Assembly: GCA_964017125.1 (NCBI GenBank)
Contig: OZ024903.1
Span: 86,806,247-86,870,246 of the forward strand
Length of the DNA: 64,000 nucleotides
Reading direction: 5' to 3'
Source: Flabesymbios commensalis
Lineage: Eukaryota > Annelida > Polychaeta > Terebellida > Flabelligeridae
Both the position numbers and the translations under genes were made by a program. Below the pieces are notes generated by a model. It had not been told where the DNA came from and made no database searches. It saw only the letters and a program-made list of their open reading frames with translations. This document shows, in pieces, positions 54,830 to 64,000 of the stretch (positions are counted from its first letter, which is position 1; every line of letters starts with the position of its first letter).

Positions 54830-56310
54830 TTCCACAAGGGAAAACTTTTGCTCATCTTTATTTATATGTTATCGTTATTTACTTTATATTACTGTATTTT
54901 CTGTTAATATTTTGGACCAGCTTAAATTATTTTACGTGCACTGCAAAAAGGAAGTCAAGACTATTTAGATCTGAAAATCTGTACATTTCTGAAGACATTA
55001 CACAATGCTCGATATATTGACGTATTTCTTTATGATTTCCAAGTCTCCTTCACCGTGTGAAGCACTGGCGTTGATTTCAGGTCATGTTGAATGTTATCCA
55101 AACACACATAAAGAAAGCATGGAATATTGAATGTTATAAAACAACTGGAGATCAATGAAATATAGATCCGTTTCACACGTTAGAGAGCTCTATGACACGC
55201 AGCCCTGTTATCGACATGGAAAATCTCAGCATCTTCTGCAAATCACCATAATTATACGAACATTTTGACAGTTGAATTCCTTATTTTAAACCAAGTGAAT
55301 TGAGAGTATCCTTAATGATTTCGTGAACATTAAGATTTCAAATTAGATTTCATAATTTGCAATGACATAAGATATTAAAATAATGTCACCTTATATCGCG
55401 ATCCGCGGCTTCAGGTGGGCATAAATATATTCTGACATCTACATTCCGCCTTTTGTAATTCAGTGTCAATCAATTTGAATTAGGAACTGAGCAAGTGAGC
55501 TGTATGTTGAATCAACCCCATGCATCACCATCTATATCTCTACTGTCAAAACATGCATCTACAAGTATAATTTTCATTCACTTGATTACGCATGTCGCTG
55601 TATCCCAGGTGCTTGAAATTAGCCTATTTAGCACGTGTAAAGAGGAAAAGGTGCCGTGATTTTAATCTGCGGACAATTATTTTCACACAGCGAGGATCGA
55701 CAGGGGGGTATGTGGCCTGGTGAGTGTGTTTAGCCTTTCATGAAGAAAATGAGCCAATAATTACACTGTCTGCCTATTATGTCTCAATCCCCGTATTGTC
55801 GCCACCTAACCCCCCCCCCCTCCCCCGCATTCGAATGGCATTCAAGCGGCAGATTTGTAATACGGGGTGACATTCCGTGTCAATAAAAAATATAACCTCA
55901 GAAAACCGCAGATTCGTAAGCCGCAAGGAAATAGAAATTACAAAAGATATAGTCTATGAATGCTCCAATGAAATATATGTCCGTAATGATTCACCTTTAT
56001 ATATCTAGCTGGTTTTAATCATGCATTGACCCATCAGTCTTCTCTTTTGCATATTACCTTGTCTATAAATACATCTGCGTCGGTATATAGCAAGTATAAA
56101 GACGCTAGTAATGAGAATTAGAAAACAGTAACAGATGAATTTTATATATGGACGAAGTTAATTGAATTACTCGATCCTATAAGCTTCAAGTGAGTAAAAA
56201 TAAATCATATCTGAGGTCAAACTGTTTTTTTAAATTTGACATAAATTTTATGCTTTCTTTGAGGTGATAATTTAAAATTTGAATATTACTATATCGGTAT
56301 TATATATACT
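54830..56310. other. Intronic sequence, partly repeat-free
   Basis: No gene. 55620-55870 is of higher complexity (TTTAATCTGCGGACAATTAT, GAGCCAATAATTACACTGTC) and may be conserved noncoding DNA. It includes a C-rich run at about 55809-55825. Confidence 0.3.
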
Positions 56311-56316
56311 TATCGC

Positions 56317-56570
56317 TTAACCCTTTCAGCGCGGGTGCTGTCTTTACATGGCAGAATCAGACGTGTGTAGACGTCAGATTCTGACGTATAAAGACAGTCC
56401 CCGCACTGAAAGAATTAAAATATTTCTAGTGGTCGTGGACTCATAACATAGGTATTCAAATGAATTAGAAAGAGCTAACTAAGCCATTTATGACGGTTTC
56501 AAATTGAAAAAAAACCCTTTGGTCTCCATGTTTTTTTACAAAATAATACAGCGTTGTCAGGGTCAAAGGG
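56317..56570 (-). mobile_element. TTAA MITE, family P2
   Basis: TTAACCCTTTCAGCGCGGGT opens; palindrome arms CAGAATCAGACGTGTGTAGA and CGTCAGATTCTGACGTATAA; the right end is CAGCGTTGTCAGGGTC with TTAA lost. Confidence 0.78.
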
Positions 56571-56739
56571 TTCAGCTATTGCCTGTGGTTGTGACTTGAC
56601 ATCTGTGGTCTGGGATGCTCCCGTTTTCTCATCTAGATCTGATAATGTCACTGAATGTCATAACTGCTCCTAATTTCACCAAATAGAGCCACTACATCAT
56701 CATTGTCAACCAATAAATATCAAATTACACGACATTTTT

Positions 56740-56900
56740 TAAGCACAGATATGTTAATTGCGAGGACTGTATGACACCTAGAGGCGATCATGAATCTCAA
56801 GCATGCATGCGGCTATCATGCATGGAAATTATTTCCAGCGCCGTTAATAATTTAATAATGTATGCTTAGCAGGTGATTATAAATCATTCATCTAAAATTG
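56740..56900. promoter_or_regulatory. Repeat-free island in intron 1
   Basis: AAGCATGCATGCGGCTATCA and TCATGCATGGAAATTATTTC are followed by CGTTAATAATTTAATAATG. Homeodomain-like TTAAT sites cluster. Candidate regulatory element only. Confidence 0.22.
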
Positions 56901-56999
56901 AATCTGCACATGAACAAATAATAATTTGTTATGTAGGGAGGCCTAAATATCTTACTCATGGGTCGAATTATTCCAAATTATAATTGTTCATAAAAAAAA

Positions 57000-58300
57000 C
57001 AAAAAAAAACATGTAAAGCGTAGATAAATATTGATTAATATAAATTAAACATTGTGACGTAATTAAAACGAAGCTGGAATTGAATTGAATGTGGTTACTT
57101 TAGGCCCTATACTCTATCGCGACAGCGAACATCAAAGACAACGTTCCTGATGTGAAAATATACACAGTCCGTATGTAAATAATTAGTAACCACAGGTCCT
57201 ATTGTTAGCTTATTTGACTCCCCCCCCCCCCCCGTGTCGGTTACTAATCCTTGGTGAATGTATCAACTCACTTTAATCCTCAGTGTCCATTGTTTATTGA
57301 GGTGAGACATCACTTATTCTCGTATTTTTATAATTATGAGAAAAACTATATAACATTTTTATTTTACAGTTTGGTGCTTAACTTTTTGCATGTTAATCAA
57401 CACCATGATATTTTTTTATTAATTGAAGCCGTCGTTGTTGACGCATTTTATTTTTCTTAAAAAAAATATCTTCACCGTTGCAGGCCAATCCATTTATAGT
57501 TCACAATCCTGCTTTATTTGATTTTTCATGGGTGAGGGGGGGGGGGGGGGTTATTCACCAAAGATCAAATAAGGATTGAAAAAATGATGAATATAATTAT
57601 AGAAATTAAACACCAATATTTAACACTAGTGGAGGTGTGTTACATAAGCCTATATATAATTATTTCCGTCCAAACGGCGATGATTTCGTTACAATAGGAA
57701 TGATGATATCCCTCAGAATCATATTTTTAATGCCACCATTCCAGCACTCAAAAAAACAACTTTCTGTAGCCGTTTCTAAGAAGGCGTAACCAGAGAAAAA
57801 ACGCGGTCCCCTTCATCTTCAGGCGGTTACATGTTGTGTACACTATCCGGCGCTACCCGGTCAGCTATTAATTAATTACACAGATCCCGGTGTGTGCATA
57901 AGGAGAAGGGGGTGGGGGTAGTCTGAACTCTCCATCTCAATCTCTTGATAACAGCCAGATTAACATTTTGTCTTCTAGAAACGGTTTATAAAATATTCGA
58001 AGAAAAGTAAAATTTCTGTATCCGATAATTGTATCTTAATTATTGGATATAAAATAGAATTTTCAATAAGTTTATGAATTTACTCATAACTAAATATGTA
58101 GACGAATAACATTTACCGAGCCATACTTGGAATATAATATTCCAATCTATAATCGTCCTGTTTAATAAATATACAATTTTTAAGATATATATTTACTAAA
58201 TTGGAATCTAAATATTACAATTCCCTCTGGAAGATAATAATCTCCTTATTAAATGTTCGATACTGCTATTTAATTCGGTAACATTTCCATAATATTTCGC
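57000..58300. other. AT-rich intronic spacer
   Basis: C run at about 57222 and G run at about 57537; no gene. The block 57770-57960 is less AT-rich, without clear motifs. Confidence 0.35.
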
Positions 58301-58302
58301 TT

Positions 58303-58400
58303 TATCAAATCAATTTTATTGCAGACAATGTAAAATACATCATATTACAACAGCAAATAATGCAATAATAATAATAAATAAAAAAACATAATTCAATGAT
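58303..58400 (-). mobile_element. LINE-like repeat 3' end (family L2)
   Basis: CAAATCAATTTTATTGCAGA and CAATGTAAAATACATCATAT match 29404-29465 almost base for base; this copy is shorter. Confidence 0.6.
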
Positions 58401-59540
58401 TCTATTGACTCATTCTTTACTGTAAAAATGTTAACCCTAAATATTTTATCAATTTCAGTTTAATTTAATTTTGTTTGATTGCTGCGTAAGTAGGACTTAG
58501 TAGGACCAAGGGTTTATAGGGATAGATCCATGTGGTATATTAGGGACTGACCACTACCACAGAGAAGGCCGCGTCCACTTCAAAAGAATTCTATCCAGGG
58601 ATTATTTATTATGTTAGAGACGCTGGATTAGCCGGTCCATCATCTGGATCCTCATGGATATAGCCTCAGATGACTTCACAACAGATGCGCACGCATCCAC
58701 ATATATATTACATATTTATATATAGCTACATTCTTAAACTTATTTTGAAAAAAACTAAAAATGTTATCTATATTTTTTTTAATATATACATATTAGATTT
58801 TTTAAAGTGAATAGCTATAAAATCATAGCTAGTATAAAATATTATATTATTAGTATTATATGTATTATACATAGGCCTATTATTAACGAGAAGAAAACTT
58901 AAAAATGATTGATAATTAAAAAATAAACATTTTTCTGACGATATGTAGGCCCTATAAAGCCTATAAAGCCCTATAAAGCAGCGTCTGGCTTTTTATATTG
59001 ACCTTGACTTTTATATGCTAATATATGTATATAAGCCTCAAATTAGTCATAGATCATCGCCATAATTTTATCAACGGATCATAATTTCATTTGAATAAAA
59101 TCAATTTAAAGGGAAAAAACATTATTTTATTACAATACTCTTTCCAATTAGTATTAACAAGAATTTCAATCGCGAAATGAAATGAGAATATAATATCATA
59201 AAACAATCTAATATTAAACTTTATTATGCCGTATTTATTATATTATACAGCCTATATAGTCATACAGTACACATAGTGAAGGTTTCCTGACTGCTATTTT
59301 ATGGATTATACAGAAAAGTTGTGTATAGAGACGGTAGCCGTACTCTCTTGCACTGTCATTATAGTACTATATCCATGGTGTAGTAACAGTATACTGCTTC
59401 GTCTTGCACACACGCAAGACCTTGGATCCATAAAGAAGCCTGTAGTGGGATCAAAGCAGGAATTCCGCATCAATTGATTTATTTATACAGTGCGCGTCAG
59501 GTGATCCCTATGAAGGAATCTGTGTGGATATCACCAGATG
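58400..59540. other. AT-rich intronic spacer
   Basis: No gene. 59158-59230 (AGAATTTCAATCGCGAAATG to CTTTATTATGCC) is the probable source of part of the tandem repeat at 60240-60875. Confidence 0.4.
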
Positions 59541-59548
59541 AGGCGAGC

Positions 59549-59640
59549 TAAAAACAATGCTGCTTTAATGTTGGGTCAGCGTCGTAGACGGCGGACCAAT
59601 ATTAAAACAACATTCGGGGGAGACCTAATATTTGCTGGAT
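59549..59640. mobile_element. Family B MITE
   Basis: CTGCTTTAATGTTGGGTCAG, CGTCGTAGACGGCGGACCAA, TATTAAAACAACATTC, then ATATTTGCTGGA. Confidence 0.72.
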
Positions 59641-59861
59641 CTTAACCCTTGTCCTGCTGAATTCCTTCAATTTCATTTTTTGTCATGTAACGCAATTTTC
59701 AGCTTCAAATGACTAAAAAATATTACTATTTATGAAAAAAATAAACCAATATTAAATTATTATCAACTAACTATCCACAAAAAAAACAACTATTTTATCA
59801 AATTAAGTGATATTTTTATTGATCTAAAACATCATTCAGCCAGTATATATACGGGACTAGA

Positions 59862-60217
59862 GTTAATTTGGCGCCAATATTGTTTACTATTATTAATCAA
59901 TCACGTCTACGGCCGCTCTTAGCATTTTAGTTTGTCTTTCCAACAATATATTTAAAAAGTCAGAAATAAACATTTTTTTGCTAGATTGGAATAAAAGTTG
60001 GATTGAAATTTTACATATGTGAGTAGTTTTACCCACTTAAAGTTGTGTGTCGCGGTAGCGATACACAGCTTCGAGTGGGTAAAAAATCAATTTTACAATG
60101 TTGCATATTTTTACTTAACTATATTAGAAATAAAATGCAGAATTTAGCAAAATGGAGACGTTTTTATAGCTCTTATGATACTAACTAAATGTATTTGTAG
60201 CTACATACCAGAGGTTT
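59862..60217. mobile_element. Diverged hairpin MITE of the TTAA group
   Basis: Hairpin at about 60029-60080: ACCCACTTAAAGTTGTGTGT with CGCGGTAGCG, then ATACACAGCTTCGAGTGGGT. TTAATTTGGCGCC on the left and GAGGTTTAA on the right may be eroded ends; boundaries are uncertain. Confidence 0.5.
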
Positions 60218-60239
60218 AAATAAATAATTCCATCACAAT

Positions 60240-60875
60240 CGCATTGCATTTCGGAATCATATGCAGTTCATCATCATTTGTAATCATAGGTTTATAAATA
60301 TGGTTGTAATTTTCTAAATTGGGTTCGAAAATTGATTGCTTACAGCCTACGTTAAAAGCTAGACATTACAGGCGTAACTGATTTTTGAAATTCATGATGC
60401 ACAAGAATTTCAATCGCGAAATGAAATGAGAATATAATGTCATAAAACAATCTAATATTAAACTTTATTATGCCTAATTTGCATTTCGGAATCATATGCA
60501 GCTCATCATCATTTGTAATCATAGGTTTATAAATATGGTTGTAATTTTCTAAATTGGGTTCGAAAATTGATTGCTTACAGCCTACGTTAAAAGCTAGACA
60601 TTACAGGCGTAACTGATTTTTGAAATTCATGATGCACAAGAATTTCAATCGCGAAATGAAATGAGAATATAATGTCATAAAACAATCTAATATTAAACTT
60701 TATTATGCCTAATTTGCATTTCGGAATCATATGCAGCTCATCATCATTTGTAATCAAAGGTTTATAAATATGGTTGTAATTTTCTAAATTGGGTTCGAAA
60801 ATTGATTGCTTACAGCCTACGTTAAAAGCTAGATATTACAGGCGTAACTGATTTTTGAAATTCATGATGCACAAG
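60240..60875 (+). repeat. 235-bp tandem repeat (about 2.7 copies)
   Basis: GCATTTCGGAATC recurs at 60246, 60481 and 60716, exactly 235 bp apart. Each full unit joins about 160 bp (from GCATTTCGG to ATGATGCACAAG) to about 75 bp nearly identical to 59158-59230. Copies differ at only a few bases. Confidence 0.93.
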
Positions 60876-61200
60876 TCCTAATTTATTTTGCAAAAGTGGT
60901 AAGGAATCTAAGGAGGTATTTGATGTGAAGCTGTGGACCTGGTGACAGCTTGATTTCGTGATGAATTTATGTCGTCTAATTGTCACGTCTAATTGTGTAC
61001 ATTACGATCGTATCAATAAAAACGGGGTCAGCAAAGGTTACGAGATGGCATCCCAATGTTGTAACAGCTTTTGGAGACCTGGTGAATCGAGAGGGGGTGG
61101 TGTACATGCAGTGTTATTATATATGTATATAGAGTATGATATGCATGAACTTTATGTGAATATGCCCAGGAGACAGGAGACCCGAAACGGTCATTCAACT

Positions 61201-61256
61201 GACATAAATTATGGTAATGAGGCAGACCAGCCTGCCTCATTGGCATAATTTATGTC
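61201..61256. repeat. Hairpin with 25-bp arms
   Basis: GACATAAATTATGGTAATGA then GGCAG pairs with CTGCC then TCATTGGCATAATTTATGTC, with two mismatches. Confidence 0.8.
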
Positions 61257-61299
61257 ACAATGCAGACGGTAGTATTTTACGATGTGTTCTGCACCACTG

Positions 61300-61740
61300 C
61301 GATATTACGAGCTTTTTATTGTGTGAAATCGAAAACAACCCTCAATTTCCACCCACCCAGTGCATACCATCAACGCTAATTCGTGGAATTGATAAAATTA
61401 TTGCACTGGTATATTCTCGTATCGTCCAGGCGTCACCAGGGAGACAATATGGCACCTGGCGTGCCGATGTTATCCTAGAAATGGCTGTTTTATACCCCGC
61501 CATTGAAACCGATTGGAAATCCATGACGGCAAACTGAAGCCGCTGAAATCGATCGCAGGTCGCCGCGGCTTTGCAGTGCGTGTGTGTGTGGCGCACCGGG
61601 AGCTAGCGGCACCTGGTGGCAGGATGGTGTGAGTGTGGGTAGTTTTGTTGAGCTGTATCGGCTGGCGCCACTGTGGCGGGGGCGGCAGCAGCACCATAGC
61701 TCATCAGACAAACGCACGCACTCCCATCACAGGCTTTGTT
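61300..61740. promoter_or_regulatory. Repeat-free island near the end of intron 1
   Basis: Higher-complexity, GC-richer DNA with GCTAATTCGTGGAATTGATA, ATTATTGCACTGG and CGATCGCAGGTCGCCGCGG. The 108-residue plus-strand frame here (61211-61537) has no recognised domain. Probably regulatory or structural. Confidence 0.28.
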
Positions 61741-61744
61741 AGCG

Positions 61745-61880
61745 TCCTGTGCAAATCAAACCGGGCAATTAATAATTTGCATGTCGCCAATTAGCATGCA
61801 AGTGAATTTATGTTTTTTCGCCTCGGCTCTTCTGTAACGTACAGCTATCTTCAAACAAGCTGCGGAAGCTTGTCCCCATC
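61745..61880. promoter_or_regulatory. Candidate enhancer with POU octamers and homeodomain sites
   Basis: TGCAAAT (61750-61756, the octamer core reversed), CAATTAATAA (about 61767), exact octamer ATTTGCAT (61775-61782), CAATTAGCATGCAA (about 61788-61801): four sites in about 50 bases, about 0.8 kb before exon 2. Such dense POU/homeodomain clusters are typical of conserved developmental enhancers; binding itself is inferred. Confidence 0.42.
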
Positions 61881-61929
61881 TCATTGGGCGGGGATCACAT
61901 TTCAACTATTTTATTGTCAGTTTCTATGG

Positions 61930-62600
61930 TATGGCAAATACAGATATATATTTCAATCAGTTATTCTTTCAAATATTTGAGTTATTAAGAATATAAGTCG
62001 TTACATAAATAATAATTAAAGAGTCGATACTGCCACTGTGCAAATATTAAATAAGATCCTTTGTTACAAAAATAATGGCATCTGTCCATGGTCTTGTCAA
62101 AGCAGACAAAACACGCTATGGATAACTCGTTTTAACTTGCGGCTGCAATTAATTTTAATTTTTTCAGATTTAATTATATTCTAATATGCAATATGTAATA
62201 TACAATATGCAATTGATAAGAATTATCTATCTTCATAATTCCATCCAACTTATTAAAATCTGTTTTCAAAATATACATTTATACGCCTATGAATAATGCT
62301 GTTTTGTATACTTTTTCAACCCTTATTTGTGCATCTAGACCCGCATATACGTTTTCAAATGAGTTTCAAACGAAATCAATGGCCCTGAAGTTGACAAGAC
62401 AGTGTTAGTTGTTTAGTTAACATAAAAATTCAATTTGAAAGATGTCAATTATTTCGTCAATAGAAATAATAATTCTCTGCAAAATAAAAAAGTGAAAAAT
62501 AGTAAATTCAGCAGTCAATGAAGTTATCAGGCAAATGTCCAACCTGTTAGTGCACAACCCACATCACTCTGCAATTTAAACATCCTAATTTATGTGTTTC
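61930..62600. other. AT-rich end of intron 1
   Basis: No element recognised; acceptor pyrimidine tract near 62598-62615. Confidence 0.4.
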
Positions 62601-62617
62601 TTATCTGCCTGTTGTAG

Positions 62618-62885
62618 ACGCATGTTTCCGGCTTATAAAGTGAAGTTATCAGGACTTGACAAACGATCTAAATACATCTTACTGATGGACGTGGTCGCTG
62701 TGGATGATTGTCGTTACAAGTTTCACAATTCTCGATGGATGGTGGCGGGAAAAGCAGATCCCGAGATGCCTAAAAGGATGTACATCCACCCGGACTCCCC
62801 CTCCACGGGAGAACAGTGGATGTCTAAAGTGATCTCCTTCCACAAGCTCAAGCTCACCAACAACATCTCAGACAAACATGGATAT
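62618..62885 (+). CDS. Tbx2/3: T-box transcription factor Tbx2/3, coding exon 2
   Basis: 268 bp, from the last base of the split Arg codon to a Tyr codon before GTAAGT (phase 0). It encodes residues 184-273: [89 protein letters not shown]. The run from [19 protein letters not shown] to [14 protein letters not shown] is diagnostic of the Tbx2/3 group (vertebrate proteins have SPATGEQWMAK). This is the N-terminal half of the T-box, including strands that contact DNA and the dimer partner. The exon ends before the block usually beginning TILNSMHKYQPRFH, which must lie in the next exon outside the window. I see no break in the frame. Confidence 0.97.
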
Positions 62886-64000
62886 GTAAGTATTTATAAA
62901 CATGATGCAAGTTAAGCTTTAAATCGCCACATAGTAAAATTTACATTTTTACACACTCGAAGTTGTGGATCGCTGCCGCGATCCACAACTTCAAGTGTGT
63001 AAAAAATACTTTAATTTGAATCGTAACATATGCCAATCTAGCTTATTTAATGCTCATTATTTTCTCTTCACATTTTCTTGTTCGAAGGACACATAAGGCT
63101 GAAAACGGTCTTATAGACGTGATTATATACAGTGTTAAGAAAGAAACGCGTAGTAGGCTACGTCGTCCAGGTAGAGTTTTTGTAAGAAAAAGGGATATTA
63201 TTTTTTATAAACCAAGCCATAAACTTCGTTTTAACCCTTTTGTTGTTAGGATCGTATATAAGTCGGTTTCAGGCAAATTTAAATGCAAATAAAAATATAC
63301 TGAAATATATGAAATATTTCGTAGTATAGATTAATCTATATGTATATTTTTCATAAGATAGTGATATTAAATGAATACAAAAAGAAACAAAAATAATATC
63401 AGAGTGGTATTCGTTTAATACGTACCACACATATGTACATATACAAGGACATAATCACAAAATAAAGGGCAATGTTTTGCCCGAATTTAAATACCTTACC
63501 AAAAATTAGTCAACACGCATATCACATAACTGCAGTTTCCGTGAGAGGACAAAATATGCCCTATTACACTATAAATAAGGTACATTTTAAAAATGATATT
63601 TGAAATGTAATGCACAATCGTTTAAAAATTTTCCCCATGTAAAAAAATGCAACTTTGTATGAAAAAATGGCTGAGGATTGACAAATGATATTTATGATAC
63701 ATACAAGTGCACATAGCAATGTGTGTACGTGTCATGTGTGACCCAGATAGTGTACACATACATCATACACCATACCATAACTCATAGTTATATATACCTG
63801 CACCCTTCACACCCTGAATGCAATATTACACACTCAGGATTGAAATGATAATAATGAATCAGGTCGCACGCACTGCTGAACCAAAACAAATGGTGTATTG
63901 GTTCTACACAATCGCCTAGATTGTGCTGCATTTTGTCACGAGGCAAATTAGTGACAAGAAGATGATAGTGGACATAGGTGGATGTGATGTCCTACATGTT
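62886..64000 (+). other. Tbx2/3: Start of Tbx2/3 intron 2 (continues past the edge)
   Basis: Donor GTAAGTATTT at 62886. Apart from one hairpin element at 62948-63004 the sequence is AT-rich; the 80-residue frame at 63050-63292 has no known relatives. No further T-box exon is visible before 64000. Confidence 0.8.
62948..63004. mobile_element. Hairpin of the P1/P3 group in intron 2
   Basis: ACACACTCGAAGTTGTGGAT then CGC, TGCC loop, GCGATCCACAACTTCAAGTG then TGT: 23-bp arms with one mismatch. The stem flanks read TTTT and AAAA. Outer TTAA ends are not clear. Confidence 0.65.

Larger units (their letters stand above)
47432..62617 (+). other. Tbx2/3: Tbx2/3 intron 1 (phase 2, ~15.2 kb)
   Basis: Donor AAG before GTAAGATG at 47432 and acceptor TATCTGCCTGTTGTAG ending at 62617. 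It restores AG plus A, then CGC ATG TTT, giving the conserved SGRRMF. Its contents are mostly AT-rich sequence and MITEs, listed separately, plus repeat-free islands. Large introns loaded with regulatory DNA are usual for developmental transcription factors. Confidence 0.9.

Noticed and set aside
61211-61537. 108-residue frame near the end of intron 1
   Set aside because: No domain, an opposite frame is open too, and part lies in a hairpin; more likely noncoding DNA.

Overview
This is animal nuclear DNA: introns, AT-rich spacers, dense short transposons, microsatellites and no operons. The only host gene I can support is the first part of a T-box transcription factor of the Tbx2/3 subfamily, on the plus strand. 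Coding exon 1 lies at 46881-47431 and coding exon 2 at 62618-62885, joined by a phase-2 intron of about 15.2 kb; the remaining exons lie beyond the right edge. Repeat style (tRNA-derived SINEs, TTAA-flanked MITEs, a CR1/Jockey-like LINE and abundant TAGGCCTA palindromes) suggests a marine lophotrochozoan, perhaps a mollusc. This is inference only.

Layout. 1-17 kb: gene-free, with microsatellites at 1.4-2.45 kb, several SINE families (about 1.8, 4.0, 9.0, 9.6 and 13.6 kb), a nuclear-receptor-half-site-rich repeat (6.7-8.9 kb), a cluster of palindromic MITEs (7.8-8.36 kb) and a LINE 3' end (15.8-16.4 kb). 17.6-23.8 kb: a G/T-rich satellite with internal higher-order duplications, split by a 5'-truncated LINE. 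24-31 kb: many TTAA-flanked MITEs. 31.6-36 kb: a ~30-bp minisatellite split by a 2.9-kb element with 0.5-kb terminal inverted repeats, an 8-bp target duplication and a degraded P-loop (Pif1-helicase-like) segment. 36-46 kb: upstream region of the T-box gene, with MITEs and some repeat-poor, GC-richer islands that may be regulatory. 46.2-46.9 kb: GC-rich, TATA-less-looking promoter and leader with an inverted CCAAT box and three short upstream ORFs. 47.4-62.6 kb: intron 1, with a fresh 0.76-kb tandem duplication, a perfect 88-bp palindrome, a 235-bp tandem repeat built from two neighbouring segments, and islands rich in homeodomain, POU and GATA-like sites.

The T-box gene would encode a nuclear DNA-binding repressor. 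Its N-terminal region carries two alanine tracts and a Groucho-type eh1-like motif, followed by the start of the T-box. The other structured sequence is mostly non-autonomous transposons. The most striking pattern is that several TTAA-flanked families share, or re-create by paired changes, the same central hairpin. I found no convincing new gene system.
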